Source: Asticcacaulis excentricus CB 48 (GTDB lineage Bacteria > Pseudomonadota > Alphaproteobacteria > Caulobacterales > Caulobacteraceae). From it: DNA of 64,000 bases. How positions within the stretch are numbered: the first letter of the stretch is position 1; every line of letters starts with the position of its first letter. The translations under genes and the position numbers were made by a program. The stretch covers positions 62,001 through 126,000 of the forward strand of contig NC_014817.1 of the NCBI RefSeq assembly GCF_000175215.2, given 5' to 3'. Positions 7,024-16,608 of this stretch are shown in pieces. Under the pieces are notes generated by a model. It was not told the origin of the DNA and ran no database searches. It was given only the letters and a program-made list of their open reading frames with translations.

Positions 7024-9345
7024 ATGCCGCCGAAAATAAGCAAGATCGTGGTCAGAAACGTTGGGGTCTTGAAGGCCTTTGACACGCCGGCTTCGCCGCG
7101 TCTTTGCAAACTGACAACGATCTATGCTCGCAACGGCCGTGGAAAGACCACGCTGTCGTCCATTCTCAGATCCGCAGCGACCGGCAACTCGTCACTCCTG
7201 CACGGCCGAAAAACTTTGGGGACTGCGAGTGAGGACGCGACCGTCACCCTTGTGATGGAGGCTGGCTCGGTTCAGTTTGCCAAGGGCAAGTGGAGCACTA
7301 AAAACCTTCCTATCGAGGTGTTCGATGCGGCTTTCATCTCCTCCAATCTCTACGCCGGAGAAGCGATCGATCTGGAGCATGACCGTGGCCTGTTCACGGT
7401 CATCCTTGGCGAAGCCGGCGTGCGCCTCGTCCGCCAGCAGGAGTTTTTCAATGGCGTGGCGCGGCGTGCAGCCGCCCGGCTGAAAGACGCGGATGCGGCT
7501 TTGCGAGACGACATCCCAGCAGATCAGAGCCGGGAAGATTTCTTCGCCTACGTTCCGCCTGCCGATCTGGATGAACAGATAAAACGCGCGCAGATGGATC
7601 TAAAGGCGGTGCAGCAGGCGGACAGCCTTACTAGGCTGTCGAAACTTCAAACGCTGGAGTTGCCGCTCCTGAGCGACCCGACTGCCACGCTGGCCCAGAC
7701 GCTTGCAGATATCGAGAGCTCGGCGCGCGATCAGCTAGCGGCTCACTTTACCAGGTTCAAACTTGGACGACAGGGTGAAGCCTGGGTCAGATTTGGTCTG
7801 GAACATGTTCACGACGACGAGTGTCCTTTCTGTGGAAAGGAAGGCGTTGACGATCAGGGACTTGTCACGCTTTACGGCCAGATCTTCGGCGCGGCCTACC
7901 AGACCCACTTCGAAGCGATCAAGACGGCTGCCGATGCGATAGAAAAGGCACTCGGGCACGACGGGCTTGCCGCGCTATCGACCCAGATTGCCACGAACGC
8001 AGAGGCGGTGCGGAGCTGGTCCGAGTTTTGTGACCTGACATCCGTGACGCTTCCCGACCAAGGCGAAGCTCTCACGAAGCTGGAGAGCGCTCATAAAGCT
8101 CTCAAGTCACTATTTGATACCAAGCGGCAGACCCCGCTTGTTACGATCTCCGACCCGCCATCTGTTGAAACTGCGCTCTCGCATCATGCCGATGCGCTTA
8201 AAGCCCTGGCCGCCTACAACTCTGCCATTGAGCAGATCGACAAGTTGATACAGGCCAGAAAATCCGGAGCCTCGCTGACAGAGCAGCAGGCCAAAGCCCG
8301 TCTGGACAACCTAAACAAGCGCAAGCGCCGCACTGATCCGGGCGTGCAGAAGCGGATCAGCAGCGCTTTGAAAGCCAAGCGTCAGGACACAAGAGCCAAG
8401 CGCGTTCGGACAGAGGTCCAGGGTCGTCTGAAGACTGCGAGCGAAGCGTCAGCCGAGCACTATCACTCTCAGGTCAACGCTTACCTGACCCAGTTCGGAG
8501 CGACGTTCCGGATCTCCAAAATCTCCAATAGCATGGCCGGCAACGTTGGCTCGATCGACTACGGTCTCGTTGTGCGCGGCCACAGTGTCGGGCGCGGCCG
8601 TCGTAGCGCGAACGACGACGAGCCCACTTTCAAGAACACGCTTTCAACCGGGGACAAGACGACCCTCGCCTTCGCGTTCTTTCTTGCCAGCCTGGATCGT
8701 CACCCTGACCTGGCCAACAGGATCGTCGTCTTGGACGATCCTCTGAGCAGTCACGACAGCCACCGTCAGGCGAAGACGATCGATCTGCTGGACAGCCTGT
8801 GTCCGCGCACATCCCAGGTCATTGTACTCTCGCACGACCAGCACTTTCTGCGCCGCGTCAGCAAGCGGTGTGCGGCCGTCGATCAGGTGAGCTACGAGAT
8901 CATCTACGAAGGGGCGGAAGCCTGGTCGAAGGCTGTGAATGTCGATCTGGACCAGCTTTGCGAGAGCGATGACGAGCGGCAGCGCAGGCAGCTCCTCGCG
9001 TACTACGAAACCCGCGCCGGAACGCCTTCCGATGTCGCGCCTGCCGTGCGCAAGGTTCTTGAGACGCACTACCGTCGAACCTACAGGGCGTATTTCAAGC
9101 CGGGCGACAATCTCGGCCCGATCATCCTTTCGATCAAAGGGCACGGCTCCGGCCACCCTTGCTGGGGTGATGTCGCAGATCTCGAAAGTTGCAATTCCGG
9201 GACGATGAACGAGCACCACGGAGCTAATGCGGCACTGCTGTCGGATGACCCTATCGATCCGGACGGACTACACATCATCGTCGGGACGTGCTTGCGACTT
9301 ATCAATGCGTTTGAGCCCTCGTCTACAACCAAGATCGCGGTCTGA
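7024..9345 (+). CDS. AAA_13-family (RloC/PrrC-like) ATPase with CxxC motif, possible defence protein
   Basis: 773 residues from ATG 7024 (GAGGGA 8 bases upstream). ABC-type split ATPase: Walker A ARNGRGKTTLSS near residue 37, long helical middle, CPFC near residues 267-270, signature LSTGDKTTLAF near 540, Walker B RIVVLDDPLSSHDS near 567 and switch VIVLSHDQHFL near 602. The layout with a zinc-hook-like CxxC inside a helical insertion matches COG4694/AAA_13 proteins, which include the anticodon nucleases PrrC and RloC. I cannot confirm the nuclease Arg-Glu-His set in the C-terminal part, so the toxic activity is open. Eight bases behind its stop begins a decayed zinc-binding-type gene that may have been its partner. 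Confidence 0.75.
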   Translation: MPPKISKIVVRNVGVLKAFDTPASPRLCKLTTIYARNGRGKTTLSSILRSAATGNSSLLHGRKTLGTASEDATVTLVMEAGSVQFAKGKWSTKNLPIEVFDAAFISSNLYAGEAIDLEHDRGLFTVILGEAGVRLVRQQEFFNGVARRAAARLKDADAALRDDIPADQSREDFFAYVPPADLDEQIKRAQMDLKAVQQADSLTRLSKLQTLELPLLSDPTATLAQTLADIESSARDQLAAHFTRFKLGRQGEAWVRFGLEHVHDDECPFCGKEGVDDQGLVTLYGQIFGAAYQTHFEAIKTAADAIEKALGHDGLAALSTQIATNAEAVRSWSEFCDLTSVTLPDQGEALTKLESAHKALKSLFDTKRQTPLVTISDPPSVETALSHHADALKALAAYNSAIEQIDKLIQARKSGASLTEQQAKARLDNLNKRKRRTDPGVQKRISSALKAKRQDTRAKRVRTEVQGRLKTASEASAEHYHSQVNAYLTQFGATFRISKISNSMAGNVGSIDYGLVVRGHSVGRGRRSANDDEPTFKNTLSTGDKTTLAFAFFLASLDRHPDLANRIVVLDDPLSSHDSHRQAKTIDLLDSLCPRTSQVIVLSHDQHFLRRVSKRCAAVDQVSYEIIYEGAEAWSKAVNVDLDQLCESDDERQRRQLLAYYETRAGTPSDVAPAVRKVLETHYRRTYRAYFKPGDNLGPIILSIKGHGSGHPCWGDVADLESCNSGTMNEHHGANAALLSDDPIDPDGLHIIVGTCLRLINAFEPSSTTKIAV

Positions 9346-9353
9346 TTCCCCAA

Positions 9354-9790
9354 ATGGCTGACGATGACACAGGGAAAGAGACCGGCCCGCCAGCTTGCAA
9401 ACACCAAGCTCTGACGTGCCTCAACCAGCCTGAGTTAATCCGAAAATATCGCTGCGACGACTGCCAGGCGGTGATGATGTGCTGATGCGACGAGGTCGTT
9501 GGTCGTCGCCATCTCGCGCATCGGCTCGGCGAAGCGATCGAGTTGAAAATGCAGACCGCATTCCCGTCACGCTTGGATTTCGCGAAGGCGAGCTCACACG
9601 ACGCAAGACGAAAGCGATAAACTACGACTAAGACGTCTAGCATCCAGAACTAGCCGACGAACTTGCCGAAGCCGGGGAGACCTTCGTTCGCCCGCTATCG
9701 AAGGTGCTCCCACGTCTCGCTTTGCTCCGCCACAAGCTCAATGGTGCGCGAGCCGAAGGGTTGTCGTCATGGTTTGACTCACCGTTTTAG
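9354..9790 (+). pseudogene. Decayed cysteine-rich small gene behind the AAA ATPase
   Basis: Starts with ATG 9354, 8 bases after the ATPase stop, and reads 43 codons with a C...C pattern ending RKYRCDDCQAVMMC, then an in-frame TGA at 9483. Translation continues sensibly past the stop (CDEVVGRRHLAHRLGEAIE). It then shifts frame into DRIPVTLGFREG, and after further stops reaches HPELADELAEAGETFVRPL and a stop at 9788. Conserved-looking blocks in two frames separated by a nonsense codon and a frameshift are the mark of a broken gene. I recall a conserved hypothetical family with this Cys layout and an IPVTLGF block, but cannot verify it. Confidence 0.6.
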
Positions 9791-10133
9791 GCGAAATACG
9801 ACGATATTGGCGGACCTTATTGTAAGATGTTGACTTGGCACGGCGCGGCGCAGACCGCATGGCCAACGTAGTTTCAGATGAAGGGAACGGAGCGGACGAC
9901 ATCCGGAGCGAGGAGATATACCTCACGGGCCTGATATGGCGAAGTCCCGCTTTACAGCGAAATGCTACATCGACCGTTCCATTTCCGCTACGGGCGCAAA
10001 CGCGACTGTCGTATGATGCGGTAATGGTAACGGGACACTAAAGCGTAAAAATCCATGTGAAGGTGTGGAGACGGATTTGTGACAGGACGCCATCGCCTGA
10101 CACGCCGCTTGTGGCGTGGGCTAGGGGAAAAAT
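9791..10133. other. Gap before the TonB receptor; 5' hairpin only
   Basis: No gene seen. A 26-codon frame from 9936 (MAKSRFTAKCYIDRS) has no support. Close to the receptor start a hairpin CACGCC-GCTTGT-GGCGTG lies at 10101-10118, in the probable leader of the receptor mRNA. AGGGGA stands 8 bases ahead of the ATG at 10134. Confidence 0.4.
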
Positions 10134-12686
10134 ATGACACCTGTCACGAACCGAAAGTATCATTCGTCAGTCTCTTTGGCTGCCGTTGCGTTGGCGGCCG
10201 CGTTGGTTTGCGCAGCGCCCGCTTCTGCGCAGGCACCCAAGTACAAGCTCGACATTCCCGCTGAAAGTGCGGCCAAGGCCCTGAACGATTTTGCTCAGCA
10301 GGCCGGGCTGCAGATTCTCTTTCCTTATGAGGCCGCTGATGTAGGCCGCGTACCCGCGATCAAGGGCGAATATACGCGCGAAGACGCTTTGAAACTGATC
10401 CTCGCGGGCACAAATCTCGAAGTGGCCCGGCAGGATGAGAAAACGATCTCGCTTCGGGTGGTGAAAAACCCAGAGGCCGCGGCGGCTGACGAGGCGGTGG
10501 AAGTCATTGTGACCGGCACGCACATCCGGGGGGCGAATCCGACATCGCCGGTTCGGACCTTGACCCGCAAGGATATCGATAATTCCGGGTACGGCCAGGT
10601 CGGTGACCTCATCCGCGCATTGCCGGAAAATTTCTCGGGTGGGCAGAACCCCGGTATCATCGGCACCGGCGCCGGTGGGCCCGATCAGGTCAATCATTCC
10701 AATGCCTCGACCGTCAATCTGCGCGGTTTGGGTACCGATGCCTCCCTTGTTCTCGTCAATGGCCACCGTCTGGCCTATGATACCTATTTCCAGGCCTCAG
10801 ACATCTCCGGTATCCCGCTATTGGCCATCCAGCGTATCGACGTGGTGCCCGATGGGGCGTCCGCCCTCTATGGCTCCGACGCCGTGGCCGGTGTGGTCAA
10901 CTTCATCCTGCGCAAAAACTATTCCGGTACCACCACCAGCCTGCGCCTTGGCGGAACCACGCAAGGCGGTGGCGCCGAGCGGACCTATTCGATCCTCTCC
11001 GGCTGGGCAGGGGACAGGGGCTATCTCCTCGCCAATCTCGAGCGTTCGGAACAGGAGGCCATCACCTTTGGTCAGCGAAACCTCTCGGGTACGCCCACAA
11101 CCACCCTGCAGCGCCCGCAGGATCGCAATTCCCTCTATCTGTCCGGGGGGCTGTTCGCCGGGGCGCGTACCGAAATCACCCTCGACGCGCTTGTGAGTGA
11201 ACGCACCGCCTTCGCCAAACTGTCCCAGTTTGTTGGCTACCCCGCCTATATCTCCCGTGCGCGCACACCGGCCCATTCCGTGGCCTTGGCTCTTGAGACA
11301 GAGTTTGGGGCGGACTGGTCGTTGCGTTTGGCCGCGTTGACGGCATCCAGCCGCTTTATCTCTGACGGGAAGTACGAGACCGCGGCGACCTTCTTCCGCA
11401 CAAACTACCGCTCGCAAAGCGAAGGGTTTGAGGCCACGCTGAACGGACGGGCGTTTACGCTGCCGAGCGGCGACCTCAAGGTGGCGCTGGGCGGGGGCTA
11501 CCGCAAGGAACGTTTCCGAAACCTCGACCCCAACGATGTCGCCTACTTTAATAAAACGCGTGACGTCCGCTTTATTTATGGGGAAGCGCTGGTGCCCCTT
11601 GTATCCGCTAACCCGGACCGCATTGGCCTCCAGGCGCTGGAACTGAACTTCTCTGCGCGCAGCGAACACTATAGCGATTTCGGCGGGACGAGTACCCCCA
11701 AGATCGGCCTGAGCTATGTGCCCGTTCCCGAGGTTACTGTGCGCGCCTCCTGGGGGAAGTCATTCAAAGCCCCATCCTTTTTGCAGACCTACCAGGCAAG
11801 ACAGGTCTATTACGTCAACCTGCCCTTTGTCGGGGGCACTGGCACGCAGCAGGCGCTCGTCTCGCTCGGCGGCAACTATGATCTGACGCCTGAACGTTCG
11901 ACCTCAAAGACCGTGGGCATTGACTACCAGACGTCTCGCTTCAATGGCCTGCGTCTTGGGCTCAACGCGTTCTCCATCGATTATACTGACCGGGTGGTCT
12001 TGCCCATCGCCGTCTATAGCCAGTCCCTGTCGTCGCCGCTTTACGCGCCCTTCGTGCAGAATAATCCGTCCCTCAGCGAAGTTCAGGCGCTTGTCGGATC
12101 GGCGGTTACCTTCCTCAATTACGCGCGCGTGACCTATGACCCGTCAACGGTCCGCGCCATTGTGCGCAACCAGTACACCAACGCGACGTCTCAAACGGCC
12201 AAAGGCGTTGATGTCTCCTATGGGCAAACCTTCTCGACGGACATCGGAGAGATAGGCACCTTCGCCAATATTTCCAGCATTGAAGTGCGTCAGCAAACCC
12301 TGCCAACGACCGCTGAAACGGTCATATCAGGGCTGATCTTCCGCGTCCCGGAGGTCAAAGGTCGGGCCGGGCTCACCTGGCAAAGCGACGGATGGTCAGC
12401 GAACGCTACCGCCAACTACGTCTCCGGCTCGACCGATGTCGGGGTCACACCCACCCAGCCTATTGGGTCATGGACAACCCTCGACGCCCAACTCGCCTAC
12501 ACCTTCCCACCGCGGTCCGACTACCTTGGCGGCATGCGGATGGCTCTGTCCGCTACCAACCTGCTTGATCGGCGTCCGCCCTATGCCGCCAGCCCCAGTC
12601 GGGATTTTCCCGGTGTCGATTTTGACAGCACCAACGCCTCAATTGTGGGGCGCGTCATCAGCCTGACTCTTGTGAAGGCGTGGTAA
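10134..12686 (+). CDS. TonB-dependent receptor with N-terminal STN domain, astexin-2/3 locus
   Basis: 850 residues. Signal peptide (about 1-34, ending APASAQA), then a secretin/TonB short N-terminal domain (about 37-105: LDIPAESAAKALNDFAQQAG...), then plug (EVIVTGTHIRG..., ALYGSDAVAGVVNFI) and a 22-strand barrel ending LVKAW with the usual terminal aromatic. It spans the outer membrane and probably imports lasso peptide. Known lasso loci with isopeptidase carry such a receptor. An STN domain normally signals to a FecR-type anti-sigma factor, but no fecI/fecR pair is here, only a GntR regulator. The isopeptidase starts 3 bases after its stop, so the two form one operon. Confidence 0.92.
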   Translation: MTPVTNRKYHSSVSLAAVALAAALVCAAPASAQAPKYKLDIPAESAAKALNDFAQQAGLQILFPYEAADVGRVPAIKGEYTREDALKLILAGTNLEVARQDEKTISLRVVKNPEAAAADEAVEVIVTGTHIRGANPTSPVRTLTRKDIDNSGYGQVGDLIRALPENFSGGQNPGIIGTGAGGPDQVNHSNASTVNLRGLGTDASLVLVNGHRLAYDTYFQASDISGIPLLAIQRIDVVPDGASALYGSDAVAGVVNFILRKNYSGTTTSLRLGGTTQGGGAERTYSILSGWAGDRGYLLANLERSEQEAITFGQRNLSGTPTTTLQRPQDRNSLYLSGGLFAGARTEITLDALVSERTAFAKLSQFVGYPAYISRARTPAHSVALALETEFGADWSLRLAALTASSRFISDGKYETAATFFRTNYRSQSEGFEATLNGRAFTLPSGDLKVALGGGYRKERFRNLDPNDVAYFNKTRDVRFIYGEALVPLVSANPDRIGLQALELNFSARSEHYSDFGGTSTPKIGLSYVPVPEVTVRASWGKSFKAPSFLQTYQARQVYYVNLPFVGGTGTQQALVSLGGNYDLTPERSTSKTVGIDYQTSRFNGLRLGLNAFSIDYTDRVVLPIAVYSQSLSSPLYAPFVQNNPSLSEVQALVGSAVTFLNYARVTYDPSTVRAIVRNQYTNATSQTAKGVDVSYGQTFSTDIGEIGTFANISSIEVRQQTLPTTAETVISGLIFRVPEVKGRAGLTWQSDGWSANATANYVSGSTDVGVTPTQPIGSWTTLDAQLAYTFPPRSDYLGGMRMALSATNLLDRRPPYAASPSRDFPGVDFDSTNASIVGRVISLTLVKAW

Positions 12687-12689
12687 GCG

Positions 12690-14777
12690 ATGAGGTCGTC
12701 TAAGATCCGGTGTCCCGGCGCAATCCGCGTCGGGACCCTGGTGACGGCGTTTGGCTGCCTCCCGCACGTCGCGTTTGCGGCGGCGCGGGAGGCGCCCCCC
12801 GTCACGCCTGAAGTTCTGGTCCGTCTGGCAGACATCGGTACGATGAGCGCCAGTGAAACCACACCGCTCCTCAGTCTCTCGCCGGACGGTCGCTATGTCG
12901 CGTTTCAGGTCCGCCAGGCTGACCCTGTGACGAACCTAAACGTGTTTCGTATGGTGGTTAAAGCGACGGATGGCGCCACAGATGCCATCGACGTCGATGT
13001 CGGTGGCGAGTATCTGTTCTGGACGATACCCAGTTGGGGGTATGCCCGAAACGCCCCGTCAGGCGCCAACCTCACCATCCAGCCGCGCTGGTCGCCCTCG
13101 GGGACACACCTCGCCTATTTGCGTCAGGACCAGGGGAGGGTGCGCGTCTGGCGTGCGAGCGTCAAAGGGGAGGGGGCCAGTCCTGTCATCGAAGACGCCT
13201 ATGATATAGAGGACGTGCAATGGCTGGATGACAACACGCTGATCTATTCGGGCCGACCGGGTTTCGTCGAGGCTGAGGCCGAAATCGAACGCGAGGGACG
13301 ACGGGGTTGGGTGTATGATGAGCGCTTTCACCCTCTAACCGGCGCACGCCCGCGTGTGCTGGAGCCGATATCGATCGTTTATCAGGTCTTGGATCTCAAA
13401 ACAGGTACGCGCCGGGCGGCGACCCCTACAGAGGTGGCGCGCCTCAGAGAAAAGCCAGACCCATTGCGCGCGATGGTGGGGCGGACAACCTTCAGCGTCA
13501 GCCGAACCGACCCTCAAAATATCAACGCGCCAACCACGCTCGTCGCACGACGTGGGGAGGGAGAACCGGTGCGTTGTGATGAAGAGGCTTGCCAGAACAT
13601 TACCCGGATGTGGGGAGATGAGACCGCCAATGTCCTTTATTTTCTGCGTCGAGAGGGCTGGGCCAGTAACGAAATGGCCCTTTACCGCATGCCCGCTGAT
13701 GCGCTCAAACCGGTCCGGATTTGGCACGCGACGGGCCTCCTTCAGGGCTGTGAACGTCAGGCGAAACGTCTCATTTGCGCGCAGGAGTCCGCCCTTCAGC
13801 CCCGCCGTTTGGTGACCCTCAATCTGACCTCAGGTCAAATGTCGCCGCTCTATGACCCCAATCCCGACTTGTCGCGCTATCGTCTCCCAAAGGTCGAGCG
13901 TCTGACTCTTCGGAATCGAAACGGCATTGAGGTGTTCAGTGATCTGGTGCTTCCACCCGACTATCAGCTCGGCACCCGGCTGCCGCTTGTGATCGTGCAA
14001 TACAGTTCGCGCGGCTTTCTGCGGGGCGGCACCGGCGATGAAAATCCGATCCTGCCGCTCGCCACCGCTGGGTTTGCCGTATTGAGCTTCCATAGTCCTC
14101 GCAGCGAAGCCTCGTATCAGAGGTTTACGTCGCCCATAGCGCAGTCAAAAGCGGAATACAGCAACTGGCGTAATCGCTGGAACATCCTGCACACCCTCGA
14201 AGATCTGATTGATGATCTGGATCGGAGAGGCGTGATCGATCCTGCAAGGGTCGGTCTAACGGGTTTGAGCGATGGGGCCACAACGGTGCACTTTGGTCTG
14301 ATCAATAGCCATCGCTTTGCCGCGGCCGTGACCAGCAGTTGCTGTACGGACAGCTTCACCGCATCGGTCATGAATGGACCGCGGATCTCAGGGGCTCTGA
14401 AAGCCTACGGCATTGAGACGGATCAGGCCGATGACGGGCCCTTCTGGGCCGCCACATCGTTTGTCGTGAATGCGAGCCGCCTGGATACGCCCCTGCTAAT
14501 CCAGTCCGCAGACGAGGAGTATCTCGGCGCACTTCCCGGCTTTACCGCCTTGCAGCAAGCCAGAAAGCCTGTTGAGCTCATCATTTACCCCAACGAGCAC
14601 CACGTCAAATGGCAGCCGGCGCACCGGCTGGCGGTCTACAATCGCACGATAGACTGGTTTCGCTTCTGGCTGATGGATCAGTCAGATCCCGCACCCGACA
14701 AGGCCGCGCAGTACGACCGCTGGCGGGCGTTGCGCGCCCTCAGGCAGAAATCCCCAAGCCCCACTCCGGCGCCTTAG
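12690..14777 (+). CDS. atxE2: Lasso peptide isopeptidase AtxE2 (S9 prolyl oligopeptidase fold)
   Basis: 695 residues with signal peptide (about 1-30, ending HVAFA). Residues about 50-400 form the beta-propeller and the rest the alpha/beta hydrolase domain. The nucleophile is Ser527 in GLSDG and the base His638 in YPNEHHVKW; the acid is in SADEEYLG (Asp608 or Glu610). Those serine and histidine positions agree with what I remember of AtxE2, which hydrolyses the Gly1-Asp9 isopeptide bond of astexin-2 and -3 and so linearises them. It follows the receptor by 3 bases. The likely role is release of amino acids or clearance of imported lasso peptide in the periplasm or cytoplasm; the biological purpose is not settled. 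Confidence 0.93.
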   Translation: MRSSKIRCPGAIRVGTLVTAFGCLPHVAFAAAREAPPVTPEVLVRLADIGTMSASETTPLLSLSPDGRYVAFQVRQADPVTNLNVFRMVVKATDGATDAIDVDVGGEYLFWTIPSWGYARNAPSGANLTIQPRWSPSGTHLAYLRQDQGRVRVWRASVKGEGASPVIEDAYDIEDVQWLDDNTLIYSGRPGFVEAEAEIEREGRRGWVYDERFHPLTGARPRVLEPISIVYQVLDLKTGTRRAATPTEVARLREKPDPLRAMVGRTTFSVSRTDPQNINAPTTLVARRGEGEPVRCDEEACQNITRMWGDETANVLYFLRREGWASNEMALYRMPADALKPVRIWHATGLLQGCERQAKRLICAQESALQPRRLVTLNLTSGQMSPLYDPNPDLSRYRLPKVERLTLRNRNGIEVFSDLVLPPDYQLGTRLPLVIVQYSSRGFLRGGTGDENPILPLATAGFAVLSFHSPRSEASYQRFTSPIAQSKAEYSNWRNRWNILHTLEDLIDDLDRRGVIDPARVGLTGLSDGATTVHFGLINSHRFAAAVTSSCCTDSFTASVMNGPRISGALKAYGIETDQADDGPFWAATSFVVNASRLDTPLLIQSADEEYLGALPGFTALQQARKPVELIIYPNEHHVKWQPAHRLAVYNRTIDWFRFWLMDQSDPAPDKAAQYDRWRALRALRQKSPSPTPAP

Positions 14778-14786
14778 GGCGGGTGG

Positions 14787-16607
14787 CTAGGGTGGCCCCG
14801 CCCGAGAGTCGGGCGGGGTCTCATTTTGGCGGGTAATCACCTCGCGTGGCGGCTTTGTCGGTTGCCCGTATGTCTGCCAATGGGCAATCCACACTTCGGC
14901 TTCGCTCAGCCCCAGAAGCAAAATATGATCGGGTGCCGTCAGCACGTGAGCCGGCGCGAGGACCCGCTCAACAGCGTCACTGTCGATCAGGCCTTCACGG
15001 GCAAGGTAGCCCTCCCGAAGCACCGCACGTAAGCGCTCGCGGTTTCGTTCCACAATCTCGAACGCGAAGACATTCGGGGTGCCTTTGGACGTACGGTGGA
15101 TGACCGCCTCGGGCAGGTCGGTCTTAAAAGCCCGTCGCGCCACCGAGCGATCGCGACCCGCCTCGCACCACCGCCAGGTCGGTATCCCCAGACACAGTTC
15201 GACGAGTGGCTGCGATAAGAGCGGTGTGATGTCCGGTGGCCAGTGCCTTGGGAAACCATCGATTGTCCCCTGGATGCGGGTCAGGTGCGCCACGTGCGCG
15301 GCCTTGCCCGGCAGGGCCTGTGTCGGGGCCTCCAGCCACGGGTGATAAAGCGTATCGCCGATCTCATCGATCGCCGCCCTCGATAAAAAGCCCGCAACCC
15401 CGTGCCACGCATAACGCGGTGAAGGTCTGAGCTGACGCTTTGCGGCATGGCGTAAAGCCTCCCCATAGCTACAGCCCGTCATTCGGCAGATATCCGCAAG
15501 CGTCGCCCACAGGTCTGGCAGGCTGCCTTTAGCGCGATAGCGATCAACGAGCGGCGAGGCGGAGCGCAGATGGCAAAAGACATTATCTCCGCCCACGCCC
15601 GAAAAATAGGCGTCAATGCCCATCTCTCGGGACGCCGCCCACTTCACGCGGTTGGCACTTTGTGCGAACGGATACTGGGCCGGGCGAGGCAGGTGCGCTG
15701 AGGTTGATTGTTCGATGTCGATATCTGACAGATTATGAGTTGCCTCAAGCAGTTCCAGGTTCTGAGAAGTGGCGGCCAGTCGCGCATAGGTCCGTTCATC
15801 CCCATCGGGATCGGCCGTCGAAAGGGTCAGGCACGTCGTTCGGGCTGGGCTTCGGCCCAGCGCGCAGGCCAGGACGGACGAGTCCAGACCTCCCGATAAC
15901 GACAGCAGGACATGCTGAAACAGACCCGCCCAGCCGCATACACATCCCTCTAAAGCTCGTTTCAAGTCTTCGGCCAGTTGATCTCGCGGGCGGTCATCCA
16001 AACCCATGGCATGGGACCACGGGGACCAAAGCTCAGTGGTCTGGCGCTCAGGGAGGTGGAGGCACTGACCCGCCAGAAGCTCGCGCACGCCCATCAATGC
16101 GGTTCGCGGTGAGCGAAGGTCAGCCGCAAAGAGGTGACGGGCCAGACCGGTGGAGTCGATTTGAGGCACGAGGCCGCCAACAGACACCAGAAGCTCAATA
16201 TCAGAAGCGATCCATGTGCCGTCGGCGGTCGTGACATAATAGCAGGGCAGCGCACCCGATGGATCGCGGAGGATGTGTGTTCGCTCACCGCCAGTGGGGC
16301 TCAGAAGCGCGGCATAGCCGCCCCAATAGGAATGTATCAGGTCAGACCCACCCGAGCCAGTAATCCGATCCGCCGATGACCGGTCAAGGGCTTTGACCGC
16401 GTGTGCGGGTGTCGTTCGACGAAAGAGGTTTCCAAGGATCACACCTCCCGGCCCATCCTGTTCAAGGGTGATGCCGGGGTGGGTTGCCCAGGCCGCACAT
16501 CGGCGCGTCTGGAACACGCGTGTCAGGTTGTGCGTCTCCGGACACGGGGGAAACACAGGCAACCGGTCTGGGTCAGAATAAACGACGGCGACGTAACGGA
16601 AGGCCAT
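14787..16607 (-). CDS. atxC2: Lasso cyclase AtxC2 (asparagine synthetase-like)
   Basis: 606 residues. N-terminal class II glutaminase-like half lacking the catalytic Cys2 (it starts MAFRYV), so ammonia release is not expected, then a PP-loop ATPase half with SLSGGLDSSVLA at about residues 236-247. In lasso biosynthesis this enzyme adenylates the Asp9 side chain of the core and joins it to the new Gly1 amine, forming the macrolactam ring. ATG at 16607 lies 1 base after the atxB2 stop, so the genes are translationally coupled. The last codons (TPPDSRAGPP) are read through a strong hairpin that also acts as terminator for the convergent operon. Confidence 0.93.
   Translation of the reverse strand: MAFRYVAVVYSDPDRLPVFPPCPETHNLTRVFQTRRCAAWATHPGITLEQDGPGGVILGNLFRRTTPAHAVKALDRSSADRITGSGGSDLIHSYWGGYAALLSPTGGERTHILRDPSGALPCYYVTTADGTWIASDIELLVSVGGLVPQIDSTGLARHLFAADLRSPRTALMGVRELLAGQCLHLPERQTTELWSPWSHAMGLDDRPRDQLAEDLKRALEGCVCGWAGLFQHVLLSLSGGLDSSVLACALGRSPARTTCLTLSTADPDGDERTYARLAATSQNLELLEATHNLSDIDIEQSTSAHLPRPAQYPFAQSANRVKWAASREMGIDAYFSGVGGDNVFCHLRSASPLVDRYRAKGSLPDLWATLADICRMTGCSYGEALRHAAKRQLRPSPRYAWHGVAGFLSRAAIDEIGDTLYHPWLEAPTQALPGKAAHVAHLTRIQGTIDGFPRHWPPDITPLLSQPLVELCLGIPTWRWCEAGRDRSVARRAFKTDLPEAVIHRTSKGTPNVFAFEIVERNRERLRAVLREGYLAREGLIDSDAVERVLAPAHVLTAPDHILLLGLSEAEVWIAHWQTYGQPTKPPREVITRQNETPPDSRAGPP
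14795..14824. terminator. Shared terminator between convergent lasso operons
   Basis: CCCCGCCCG (14796-14804), five bases, CGGGCGGGG (14810-14818), then TCTCATTTT on the plus strand: an intrinsic terminator for the receptor-isopeptidase operon. The same hairpin lies inside the last codons of atxC2 on the other strand. Confidence 0.75.
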
Positions 16608-16608
16608 G

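Noticed and set aside
8644..9219. 191-codon minus-strand frame inside the AAA_13 gene
   Set aside because: Overlaps Walker B and switch coding sequence of the real gene and has no family features.
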